From: Flemingiibacterium sp045649205 | GTDB lineage: Bacteria; Bacillota; Clostridia; Oscillospirales; CAG-272 | NCBI GenBank assembly: GCA_045649205.1 | Contig: JAZRPJ010000022.1 | Span: 1 to 19,095, forward strand | Direction of reading: 5' to 3' | DNA: 19,095 nt | Part shown: positions 1-7,332 of the stretch, in pieces | Numbering within the stretch: the first letter of the stretch is position 1 | How the letters are laid out: every line of letters begins with the position of its first letter | Notes under the pieces: model-generated | Databases searched by the model: none | What the model was told of the DNA's origin: nothing | What the model saw: the letters and a program-made list of their open reading frames with translations, nothing else | Program-made: the position numbers and the translations under genes

Positions 1-3
1 TTT

Positions 4-118
4 TTCATTTGTGCCGCAGGCACAACATCATTTAGCCGCAGGCTAACATCATTCCGCCGTGAGGCGGACACAAATGAACGAGGTTGCGACAAGTCGAAAC
101 TCTTCTTCCGGGAGGAAG
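4..118. repeat. Compact multi-hairpin intergenic repeat
   Basis: Three perfect small hairpins follow one another: 11-23 (GTGCC-gca-GGCAC), 33-45 (TAGCC-gca-GGCTA) and 53-68 (TCCGCC-gtga-GGCGGA). They are joined by the repeated spacer 'acatcat'. An outer 10-bp inverted repeat, 4-13 with 69-78 (TTCATTTGTG/CACAAATGAA), encloses all three, so the single strand could fold as a cloverleaf-like multibranch. A further hairpin lies at 105-118 (CTTCC-ggga-GGAAG). This design is typical of small non-coding elements dispersed between genes (REP- or MITE-like). No second copy occurs in this window, so its repetitive nature is inferred. An open frame that begins inside it at 59 is not a credible start for the next gene. 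Confidence 0.6.
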
Positions 119-136
119 GCTATTTACGCGAAACAG

Positions 137-165
137 TTGAAATGTTCACAAAGTCTTGGTATAAT
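137..165 (+). promoter_or_regulatory. SigA promoter of the ankyrin gene
   Basis: TTGAAA at 137-142 and TATAAT at 160-165 are separated by exactly 17 nt, and the -10 box is preceded by TGG (extended -10). Transcription should start near 172, about 20 nt before the ATG at 191. The promoter sits just beyond the hairpin repeat. Confidence 0.8.
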
Positions 166-190
166 AGATATAAAAACAAGGGGACATCCT

Positions 191-820
191 ATGAAAAAAC
201 TTTTTACGGCAATACAAAAGAATGATATAGAAACGGTGCGAGGTTTGCTTGATAAAACCCCTGACCTTATTTTCTGTACACTAAAAGGCACGCCCAAAAA
301 ATACGACGGTCAATCTCCATTGCAAGTGGCACTAAAGACTTCGAGCACCGAGCTAATCGAACTATTACTCACATATAAACCTAACGTAAATTTTATCGAA
401 GATGAGTCTTGCGCAAATCCCTGGAGAGCCCCCGTAATTCACGATGCAATCAATCGGGCGATTATGTGTAGCCGTTGGAATGTTAGTAATCCCAATGGTC
501 TTGAAGTGTTTAATGATGAAAGAACAGCTGATGAAGCGTTTACCGTGCTAAAAAGAATTATTGATATGGGGGCAGATGTCAACGCCAAGGATTCTTTTGG
601 AAATGCTTGCATTGATAGAGCGTGCTTGCAGGCTCGTCAAATTCTTCCGACAGAAGGCAGTACCTTCCGTATATTTACACCTGAAATTCGTTCTGATATT
701 TCGCGTATCTTTAAATTGCTTATAGAAAGCGGTGCTGATATGTGCTACATTGCACCTAATGCTTTTGGAAAAACATATAAAGAACAATATGAGAATGAAA
801 TAGTAGGCGAATTTATATAA
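191..820 (+). CDS. Ankyrin-repeat protein
   Basis: A 209-residue protein with degenerate ankyrin repeats. The first helix pair is about residues 3-30 (ending in VRGLLDKTPDL), the second about 41-66 (QSPLQVAL...ELIELLLTYKPNVN). Further repeats near 118-140 (ILKRIIDMGADVNAKDSFGN pattern) and 171-185 (FKLLIESGAD) follow an irregular insert at about 70-115. Ankyrin repeats bind proteins; the partner is unknown. There is no signal peptide or membrane segment, so it should be cytoplasmic. The ATG at 191 was chosen because AAGGGG lies just upstream and the promoter at 137-165 would lie inside any longer version; the frame is open back to 59, in the hairpin repeat. It has its own promoter and no obvious terminator, so read-through into the RDD gene is possible. 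Confidence 0.85.
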   Translation: MKKLFTAIQKNDIETVRGLLDKTPDLIFCTLKGTPKKYDGQSPLQVALKTSSTELIELLLTYKPNVNFIEDESCANPWRAPVIHDAINRAIMCSRWNVSNPNGLEVFNDERTADEAFTVLKRIIDMGADVNAKDSFGNACIDRACLQARQILPTEGSTFRIFTPEIRSDISRIFKLLIESGADMCYIAPNAFGKTYKEQYENEIVGEFI

Positions 821-911
821 TCATATAATACATAATTTCGTTACAAGCATAGCTCAGCACCCCGGAAAATAGCGGTCAAGTTATGACATCAAAAATAAAG
901 GTGGTAAAATT

Positions 912-1331
912 ATGGACATTAAAATTCCTGTAAGAAGATTTTTGGCGTTTGTGATAGATTGGAACATTATGTTCGGTGTTGCCATAGCTTTGATGCTTTG
1001 CGGTCCCGGATATAATCCCGAATATATTCTCTACCCCAGCATCAAGATGTTTACTTCTGCGGGCTTTCTTATTGGAATTGCATGGTTACCTCTATATTGT
1101 TTATTCAAGGATTGCTTGTTTGGACGAAGAAGTCTGGGTAAACTTATCTGTGGACTGACAATTCAAAATTCCGAAACCGGAGAAAAAGCATCTTTTGGCA
1201 GTTTGATTTTGAGAAATGTTACATACGTGATTGTGCAGATTGAAGGAATTGTTGTTTTAGTTAATAAAGGCAAACGACTGGGGGATTTTATCGCTAAAAC
1301 ACAGGTAGTAAGGCATAGCAAAAAAGTATAG
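912..1331 (+). CDS. RDD-family integral membrane protein
   Basis: A 139-residue protein with the RDD pattern: RRFLAFVIDW at 8-17 (conserved Arg and Asp16), GRRSLGKLICGL at 71-82, and GKRLGDFIAKTQVV at 120-133, the family's usual closing motif. Hydrophobic segments are at about 11-30, 47-66 and 100-117. RDD proteins are small membrane proteins of poorly known function, some linked to transport or ion tolerance; the substrate cannot be told here. AAAGGTGG lies 7-8 nt before the ATG. The 91-nt gap after the ankyrin gene shows no clear terminator or promoter. It sits 41 nt upstream of a membrane-anchored hydrolase and may be co-transcribed with it. Confidence 0.85.
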   Translation: MDIKIPVRRFLAFVIDWNIMFGVAIALMLCGPGYNPEYILYPSIKMFTSAGFLIGIAWLPLYCLFKDCLFGRRSLGKLICGLTIQNSETGEKASFGSLILRNVTYVIVQIEGIVVLVNKGKRLGDFIAKTQVVRHSKKV

Positions 1332-1372
1332 TATAATCAACGCTGACTAAATCGAAAAAAGGAGATAAGTAA

Positions 1373-2701
1373 GTGAAAAAACAAATATCTGCTGTCAACA
1401 TAATATACTTTGTCCTAATAAGTATTTTATTTAATAGCTATGTGCTTATCAAAAATTTTCCGTTTCTGCTCATAATTATCGCACCTCTTTTTATCCTGAT
1501 GAATATACTTCCCGGAATAAAACCAAGAGGAACAAAAAAGCTGCTGATCAAACTGTGTAATCACGGTACAGTACTGCTCACACTGTTTGTGTTTTCCCTT
1601 ATTCCCTCTCTGATATGGCATACCGTGCTTGCTTTTGTGGTGCTTCCGGGCGGATATCTTGATCTTATATTCAGCGCACTTTATTGTACAGTCCTGTCTG
1701 CCATAATTTTCTGGAACGGCATAATAAGCGTATATTGCTCCTCGACTCAAATGGGCATAAAACTACGAGTGATCGGCGCATTATGCGGTATGATACCGGT
1801 ACTGAATCTGATCGTTCTTACAAAGATCATACATATTACATCAGAAGAAATTGAGTTTGAGATCGAAAAGGAACTCATATCCTCTGACCCGGCACTTGCT
1901 TCAATTTGTAAAACAAAATACCCGATCGTGCTTGTTCACGGCGTCTTTTTCCGTGACACCAAGCTGTTTAACTACTGGGGGCGAGTTCCGCATACACTGA
2001 AATTACACGGTGCTACAATATATTACGGTCAGCATCAGTCAGCATTAGATGTTAAAGAAAGCGCGAGAGAATTGGCGGCAAGGGTTAAATTGATCGTGGA
2101 GCGTTCGGGGTGTGAAAAGGTCAACATCATAGCACATTCCAAGGGCGGACTGGATTGCCGATATGCAATATCGGAATTCGATATTGCACCGTATGTTGCC
2201 TCGCTTACGACGATCAGTACACCGCACAGAGGATGCATTTTTGCGGAAAAGCTCCTGTATTCCGCGCCTGACAAATTAAAAAATAACGTAGCGAATGCAT
2301 ATAACACCACATTACACGCATTCGGAGAGGAAACTCCGGATTTTCTTGCGGCTGTTAGCGACCTTACGGCAGAATCCTGCAAAAAGCTAAATGAACAGCT
2401 TTCTATTCCCGAGGGGATTTATACGCAAAGCGTAGGATCGGTTATGAGTCACCCTCGAAAGGGCAAATTCCCACTGAATTTATCCTATCGTTTGGTAAAG
2501 AATTTTGACGGAGAAAATGATGGGTTGGTTGGCGAAACCTCATTTGCATGGGGCGAAAAATATACACTTCTTCGCACTAACGGCAAACGCGGCATATCTC
2601 ACGGAGATATGATCGATCTTAATCGGGAAAACATCAAAGATTTCGATGTGCGCGATTTTTATACCGAGCTTGTAAGCGATTTGCGTAGGCGCGGACTTTA
2701 A
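1373..2701 (+). CDS. Membrane-anchored alpha/beta hydrolase (lipase-like)
   Basis: A 442-residue protein. Residues 1-152 contain about five hydrophobic segments (roughly 8-27, 29-47, 64-85, 94-122, 131-151). The rest is an alpha/beta hydrolase of the bacterial triacylglycerol-lipase/PGAP1-like type. PIVLVHGVFF (184-193) supplies the oxyanion-hole HG. AHSKGG (254-259) is the nucleophile elbow with Ser256, with Ala in place of the first Gly as in Bacillus-type lipases. The acid is probably Asp383 (ENDGLV) and the base His410 (SHGDM), so the triad appears complete. It probably hydrolyses a lipid or ester at the membrane; which side the catalytic domain faces is unclear. The start is GTG, preceded by AAAAAAGGAG 8 nt upstream. 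A TATAAT at 1332-1337 just after the RDD stop lacks a good -35 box. Confidence 0.8.
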   Translation: MKKQISAVNIIYFVLISILFNSYVLIKNFPFLLIIIAPLFILMNILPGIKPRGTKKLLIKLCNHGTVLLTLFVFSLIPSLIWHTVLAFVVLPGGYLDLIFSALYCTVLSAIIFWNGIISVYCSSTQMGIKLRVIGALCGMIPVLNLIVLTKIIHITSEEIEFEIEKELISSDPALASICKTKYPIVLVHGVFFRDTKLFNYWGRVPHTLKLHGATIYYGQHQSALDVKESARELAARVKLIVERSGCEKVNIIAHSKGGLDCRYAISEFDIAPYVASLTTISTPHRGCIFAEKLLYSAPDKLKNNVANAYNTTLHAFGEETPDFLAAVSDLTAESCKKLNEQLSIPEGIYTQSVGSVMSHPRKGKFPLNLSYRLVKNFDGENDGLVGETSFAWGEKYTLLRTNGKRGISHGDMIDLNRENIKDFDVRDFYTELVSDLRRRGL

Positions 2702-2722
2702 ATTGTAAATATTTTTGATAAC

Positions 2723-2749
2723 ACCCCACAGAAAAAAGCGCGCTAAAAG
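2723..2749. repeat. 27-nt direct repeat, copy 1
   Basis: Begins 21 nt after the hydrolase stop. It matches 3826-3852 at 25 of 27 positions, in the same orientation; only positions 17-18 differ (CG here, AA there). Core ACCCCACAGAAAAAAG followed by CGCTAAAAG. It flanks the lipoprotein gene on its left. Confidence 0.7.
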
Positions 2750-2781
2750 CAATCATAGTCAAAAACAAGGAGGTTATTGTT

Positions 2782-3816
2782 ATGAAAAGAGTTGTTTGTT
2801 ATGTTCTTTTGCTATTGATAGGTTTGTCACTGTTCATTTTACCGGGATGCTCTGATTTGGTACCCAAAGTGCACACCCAAATAATGAAGTCTTATCCCGT
2901 GGAAACTGCTCCCGGGCAGATTATCAAAACAGAAAATCAGTGGGTCATGCTGCAAAACGTGTATGGCGGCTTGGATCATACGATTACTGTCGGACAAGAC
3001 CTGGATTCTTCAAGCAATGTTTACTCTGCGCAGGATATCAGCATCTGGTATTTTGAAGCCAACGACAATGGAATTGTATGGTGCGAAAAATCCAAAGAAT
3101 TTTACACCTACAAGGTATATGCTTTTAACACAGAGAATGTTGAAACAATACGGCAGGTGTCAGTCGAGGAAGGCTTTCAGCCGCAAAACGTTGGCATTTT
3201 CGGCAATATAGCCTACTACTGCTTGATCGATTACGAAAAGCAAGAGGTGCGGGTGATTGCATACGATATTCTTTCCAAGACGACAACTGATGTTAATACG
3301 TTTGCACTTGAAGAAAAGAATCAGCCATACTTCATCAACCTGGAAACTCAATATTTAAGCTTTGCATGCTCCAATCAGGTCAGTGTATTTGATATGCAAA
3401 GTAATGAAACCGTTTACCAAACCACACTTCCGGACGACGTAAAACACGTTTTCAGTATTTCGTATGACAGTACAAATGATTACTGTGCTCTTTATTATTC
3501 TGATGGCGACAGTGAAGATATCGGTGTTTTAAAAGAAGGAGAAAATGATATCCTTTCTGTTTTCACCTTTTCCCCAGATCACTACGCTTATCAAGATAAG
3601 ATCGAGTGCCATGACGGGCATATATACTGGATCGCTCAGGCCAATGTTACAGGCCGCGTAACTGATCATTACAAGCTGATTGATTACAACTATATAGAGC
3701 ATAAGGTAGTTGAAGTCGACAGAACGTTTAGCTTCTGTCGCGCAGGAAACGATTTGTATATCCTGCGCTTTAACAAGAACGGTGATTATACCCATATAGA
3801 TTTGTGCCAGTATTAA
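2782..3816 (+). CDS. Hypothetical lipoprotein
   Basis: A 344-residue protein with a lipoprotein signal: basic MKR, hydrophobic core at about 5-20, and lipobox LPGC ending at Cys23. It should be exported and anchored to the outer face of the membrane through Cys23. The mature part is rich in aromatic and beta-strand stretches, for example IWYFEANDNGIVWCEKS and HIYWIAQANVTG. Their spacing resembles beta-propeller lipoproteins of Clostridia, but no family motif is clear. Ribosome binding site AAGGAGG (2767-2773) is 8 nt before the ATG. The gene is flanked by the 27-nt repeats and ends before a bidirectional terminator. The function is unknown. Confidence 0.8.
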   Translation: MKRVVCYVLLLLIGLSLFILPGCSDLVPKVHTQIMKSYPVETAPGQIIKTENQWVMLQNVYGGLDHTITVGQDLDSSSNVYSAQDISIWYFEANDNGIVWCEKSKEFYTYKVYAFNTENVETIRQVSVEEGFQPQNVGIFGNIAYYCLIDYEKQEVRVIAYDILSKTTTDVNTFALEEKNQPYFINLETQYLSFACSNQVSVFDMQSNETVYQTTLPDDVKHVFSISYDSTNDYCALYYSDGDSEDIGVLKEGENDILSVFTFSPDHYAYQDKIECHDGHIYWIAQANVTGRVTDHYKLIDYNYIEHKVVEVDRTFSFCRAGNDLYILRFNKNGDYTHIDLCQY

Positions 3817-3825
3817 TACATAGAT

Positions 3826-3852
3826 ACCCCACAGAAAAAAGAACGCTAAAAG
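3826..3852. repeat. 27-nt direct repeat, copy 2
   Basis: Second copy of the repeat at 2723-2749 (25 of 27 identical). It lies 9 nt after the lipoprotein stop and 24 nt before the terminator stem. Confidence 0.7.
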
Positions 3853-3876
3853 TTGGTTCTCATAAGGATGAAAATA

Positions 3877-3903
3877 CCCCGACAGATTTTATTTCTGTCG
3901 GGG
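3877..3903. terminator. Bidirectional terminator between convergent genes
   Basis: A perfect 9-bp stem, CCCCGACAG (3877-3885) and CTGTCGGGG (3895-3903), with loop ATTTTATTT. T-rich sequence follows on both sides: CGATTCTTATTT on plus and TATTTTC on minus. It lies between the lipoprotein stop (3816) and the end of the minus-strand YcxB-like gene (3910), so it probably serves both. Confidence 0.85.
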
Positions 3904-3909
3904 CGATTC

Positions 3910-4413
3910 TTATTTAATCATGGAATCGATTTTATTCTTACATTCTTCCCACGAGCCTTCCACAAAAGCATCCTTATAGAGGCGAAGTGCCATATTGTGG
4001 TTAAAATATATGAAAACGATATTGTTTTTATCTTTTATCTTCTTGATGTTTTCATATTTAAACCTTGTAACGGAAGTATGATCGAAAAAAACTATTTCGT
4101 CGTCTGTAAACTCAGTGGCTCGGATCCATTCAGATACGCCGTACGTTTTTGACAGTAACTTGTATCTGTTGTTGATTACAAAAAAGCGCGAGAAAAATAG
4201 CTTGAAAACAGAACTGAGCAGAAACATAACGGAAATACACCAATCTGTCCATTCTCCTCCACCTTCAAAGCCGAGAAGAATTATCATTGCAAGTCCGATT
4301 ATTCCAACCAAAAACCAAAGAACAAACAATATGATATTTGCAGCACTTTGCAAGTGGTATTCCTTTGCCCAGGACATCATCAATTGTTTAGTTACCGTGT
4401 ATTCGTTTTTCAC
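3910..4413 (-). CDS. YcxB-like small membrane protein
   Basis: A 167-residue protein with two membrane segments (about 24-48 and 58-76) and a C-terminal YcxB-like, PH-like domain (about 98-165). The C-terminal pattern is EFTDDEIVFFDHTSVTRF, YENIKKIKDKNNIVFIYF and LYKDAFVEGSWEE, the usual layout of that family. The function of the family is unknown; the soluble domain should lie at the inner face of the membrane. The start is GTG, preceded by AAGGGG (4426-4421) with a 7-nt spacer. It begins 19 nt after the stop of the ABC half-transporter, so it is the last gene of that operon, followed by the terminator at 3877-3903. It may be an accessory subunit of the exporter (inference from position). 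Confidence 0.75.
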   Translation of the reverse strand: MKNEYTVTKQLMMSWAKEYHLQSAANIILFVLWFLVGIIGLAMIILLGFEGGGEWTDWCISVMFLLSSVFKLFFSRFFVINNRYKLLSKTYGVSEWIRATEFTDDEIVFFDHTSVTRFKYENIKKIKDKNNIVFIYFNHNMALRLYKDAFVEGSWEECKNKIDSMIK

Positions 4414-4432
4414 AGTTTAACCCCTTACCGTA

Positions 4433-6667
4433 TCAATTGGCTATTCCCTGCTGCTCAATAACCGACTGCGCCATCTTGCGCTGTGCCATGACCAGCTTGT
4501 AGTAAATGCCTTTGTTTTCAAGCAGCTCCGTGTGGGTTCCGAACTCCGCTACCCTGCCCTTGTCAAGAACAAGCAGTTTGTCCGCATTTCGGAGTGTCGA
4601 AAGTCTGTGTGCAATTGCAAAGACAGTGCGGTTTTCGGTCAGCTTGCCTATAGAATCCTGAATGAGCTTTTCCGTTTCCGTGTCGAGAGCCGCCGTAGCC
4701 TCATCAAGAACGAGGATCCGCGGGTTGTGAATGACCGCACGGGCGATGGCAATACGCTGACGCTCACCGCCGGATAACGAATATCCCTTTTCGCCTACAT
4801 AGGTGTTGTATCCTTCCGGCAGATTCAAGATAAAATCGTGGGCGTTTGCAATTCGTGCCGCCTCAATAACCTGCTCGTCAGTTGCGTGAGGCATGGCGTA
4901 TCTGATGTTGTCACGGATCGTTCCCGAAAATAGGAAGGTTTCCTGCAGCACGATACCGATCTGCGAGCGAAGCGCATTTTGCGAAATATCTTTGATGTTT
5001 ACCCCGTCGATCTCAATTGCACCCTCGTTGACATCGTAAAGACGCATGAGAAGATTGATAAGCGTAGTCTTTCCCGAGCCTGAATGACCGACAATACCGA
5101 TCATTTCACCGGTGTTTACATGGAAAGAAACATTTTCAAGCACCGGATTGTAGCTCTCATAGCCGAAAGTCACATTCTTTACATCAACATCACCGATAAT
5201 GCGAATATCGATGGGTAAATCAATATCGGTGATTTCCTGATTTTCTTCAACGATCTCAAAAATCTTTGAAAGGCTGGTTAAGAAGTTGGAAATATTTCTA
5301 GGGATAAAGGTGATGTACATGAGCGGCGCGTAAATAATATTGGCGTATGAATTGATCTGATGAAGCTCGCCAATAGCCATTTCGCCGTGGAATAAGAGAT
5401 AATTACCGTATAGAAGTATCAAATAACTTCCGAGTTTAACGCCGAAACCGAGGAGCGGGAAAATAGTGTCGAATACCTTTGCATTTTTCTCGTTCTGCTT
5501 TGCATGGCGAACGGAGGAATCTTTAAACCGTTCGATCTCATCCTTTTCACGGCCAAAGCACTTAACAACGCGTATGCCGTTAAGTATGTCCTGAAGCAAG
5601 TGATTTGTGCGCTGACCGAGTACCCATAGCCGACGGTTACGCCTCTGCACAGACTTCCAGAACTTCGAAATAAGAAATACCACAAAAGGAATGGGGACAA
5701 AGATAAATACTGCCATCAGTGGACGCATGATCAGCATAACAATAAAGCCAGTGAGAAAGGAAAATACCTGTACAAAAAGGCTGGGAAGCTGATTTACGAT
5801 AAAGTCCTGCGCCACATTAACGTCACCGTTGATTCGTCCCATAAGGTCACCGGTGGACTTTCGCTGAACAGACGCCAAAGACAAAGACTGCAGCTTTTCG
5901 TAAAGCATGGTGCGCATCATCAGAGTAAAACGGTTACCCGTCATGGCAGCCAGTCGGCTCTGCAGTACACCGAGAGCACGGTGCAAAAGGTCAAGGGAAA
6001 CAATGGCGGCGACAATGAGCATAAACTCTGTCATTTTTCCTGTTTTACCGTAGCTTGCTTCGTTTGTAATATAGTTGTTAAGAGCAATTTTTTGAATCTG
6101 CGGCACAACAAACTGGAATACAACATTGAAAAACGCCACAACAAAGGGAAAACATATCATAAGGCGAAGCCCCTTTGTAAGAGCGAATACCTTCTTGTAA
6201 ACCACCATATGGTCAAGGCAATATGGGCAGATATTCGTACCTCTGACGAAGGGACGGTTACACTTCGGACAGAACCTTTCACGCTCTGAATTGGTAATAG
6301 GCTCAGTCTTTGAAGTGTCCTCGGAAAGTATTTCGCAGGCTTTGACGATTACAGCGTAGCGAGGAAGATGCCTGCCGGATACGAATTGACAGATAAGGGT
6401 GGTTCCCTCTCCGAAATTGGCGTAGAAGCCGCAGCTTCCGTACATAACTTCGGTTCTGAAATCAGTGGCACCGGCGATTTCATAGACTGCAAGCAGTTTG
6501 TCATTGAGTATCTTATATATTTTTTTGTTTGTGATTACAATAAATCCCGAAACGAATTTGTCATCAAGAATGTTAAAGGGAACACAGTACATGAGCTTTT
6601 CGCCTTCGGATACTGCAACGTCGAATACGCTTTTTTCGGTTTCAGGCAAGTCAAAAAGCAGTTTCAA
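4433..6667 (-). CDS. ABC exporter half-transporter with zinc-ribbon N-terminus
   Basis: A 744-residue fused permease-ATPase. Residues 1-120 form a beta-rich, PH-like extension (GFIVITNKKIYKILNDK). CPKC-x10-CPYC at 133-150 is a zinc ribbon. The six-helix exporter membrane domain spans about 165-470 and the ATPase about 492-730. ATPase motifs: Walker A GHSGSGKT (527-534), Q-loop Gln575, signature LSGGE (631-635), Walker B with Asp655 and catalytic Glu656, H-loop His687. All are intact. The usual half-exporter length is about 580, so the first 150 residues are extra. The start is TTG, chosen because AGGAG lies 8 nt upstream and no ATG fits. It lies 30 nt after the DUF1854 gene. It probably pairs with the upstream half-transporter as a heterodimer; the substrate is unknown. 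Confidence 0.9.
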   Translation of the reverse strand: MKLLFDLPETEKSVFDVAVSEGEKLMYCVPFNILDDKFVSGFIVITNKKIYKILNDKLLAVYEIAGATDFRTEVMYGSCGFYANFGEGTTLICQFVSGRHLPRYAVIVKACEILSEDTSKTEPITNSERERFCPKCNRPFVRGTNICPYCLDHMVVYKKVFALTKGLRLMICFPFVVAFFNVVFQFVVPQIQKIALNNYITNEASYGKTGKMTEFMLIVAAIVSLDLLHRALGVLQSRLAAMTGNRFTLMMRTMLYEKLQSLSLASVQRKSTGDLMGRINGDVNVAQDFIVNQLPSLFVQVFSFLTGFIVMLIMRPLMAVFIFVPIPFVVFLISKFWKSVQRRNRRLWVLGQRTNHLLQDILNGIRVVKCFGREKDEIERFKDSSVRHAKQNEKNAKVFDTIFPLLGFGVKLGSYLILLYGNYLLFHGEMAIGELHQINSYANIIYAPLMYITFIPRNISNFLTSLSKIFEIVEENQEITDIDLPIDIRIIGDVDVKNVTFGYESYNPVLENVSFHVNTGEMIGIVGHSGSGKTTLINLLMRLYDVNEGAIEIDGVNIKDISQNALRSQIGIVLQETFLFSGTIRDNIRYAMPHATDEQVIEAARIANAHDFILNLPEGYNTYVGEKGYSLSGGERQRIAIARAVIHNPRILVLDEATAALDTETEKLIQDSIGKLTENRTVFAIAHRLSTLRNADKLLVLDKGRVAEFGTHTELLENKGIYYKLVMAQRKMAQSVIEQQGIAN

Positions 6668-6697
6668 GCAATCATCTCCTTTCCATTATGGGGAGTT

Positions 6698-7318
6698 TTA
6701 CAGATAAATTTCTATTTTCTTAAGGCTTGCTGAATCTAGTGCCGCCGGATTTTGTATTTCAAAAACGTTACCGTCAATGTCATTGATAAAAATCCGCCCG
6801 CCTTCAAGTATTCGTATATTCGAGAAAGGATTGTTGAGAACGAAAGTTACATTTCCAGAGGTCGTGACAACATCAAAATAAAGGTAACCGAACTTATCTT
6901 TAACCGAGTTGATTTTAAGAATCGAAGGGGTGAAATACCGGCGGTCAAGCTCCTCGGAAAGAAGGGCGACCGTAGCCTCATCGAAATCAGTGATTCTTCT
7001 TATCATACCGATTTCATTACATCTTCCCTGCTTCTTTGAATCCGGCTCACGTACGGAAAGAAATTCGTTGGGATTGGTAACGGGAAATGCACGGATAACT
7101 ATGACCCGCTCAAAGCTTTCAGGCTCTCCGTCAGCATTGACGATATTGAGAGATATAAGGTTACCGCCGGAACGCTTAAAAGTGGCATTTTCTGGGGTTA
7201 GATCAATGGAAACTCGCTGGTTTTCAAGAATAAGATCGCCGTCGTCACCGTCACCGAGGATGTCATTTTTTGGTTTGGTATTTATCTTGGTAACTGTTTT
7301 TTTATCCTGCTCTGCCAT
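6698..7318 (-). CDS. DUF1854 family protein, ABC-transporter associated
   Basis: A 206-residue soluble protein of the DUF1854 type. Recognisable parts are IRAFPVTNPNEFLSV (75-89), EIGMIRRI (102-109), LSEELDRRYFTPSI (120-133) and RIFINDIDGNVFEI (175-188). The first 35 residues are charged and probably disordered. DUF1854 genes are known to lie beside ABC exporter genes, including clusters linked to cyanophycin metabolism, but no biochemical role is established as far as I know. Here it sits between two half-exporters, which strongly ties it to the transporter. The ATG at 7318 is preferred over an in-frame GTG at 7336 because GAAAGGAG ends 8 nt before it and the GTG lies inside that site. The upstream ABC stop is 14 nt away, suggesting coupled translation. 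Confidence 0.8.
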   Translation of the reverse strand: MAEQDKKTVTKINTKPKNDILGDGDDGDLILENQRVSIDLTPENATFKRSGGNLISLNIVNADGEPESFERVIVIRAFPVTNPNEFLSVREPDSKKQGRCNEIGMIRRITDFDEATVALLSEELDRRYFTPSILKINSVKDKFGYLYFDVVTTSGNVTFVLNNPFSNIRILEGGRIFINDIDGNVFEIQNPAALDSASLKKIEIYL

Positions 7319-7332
7319 TGTAATTACTCCTT

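Noticed and set aside
59..190. 44-residue N-terminal extension of the ankyrin protein starting at 59
   Set aside because: It lies in the hairpin repeat and across the SigA promoter at 137-165; the ATG at 191 has a proper ribosome site.
3853..4152. 99-codon plus-strand frame after the lipoprotein
   Set aside because: It reads through the bidirectional terminator and lies opposite the YcxB-like gene.
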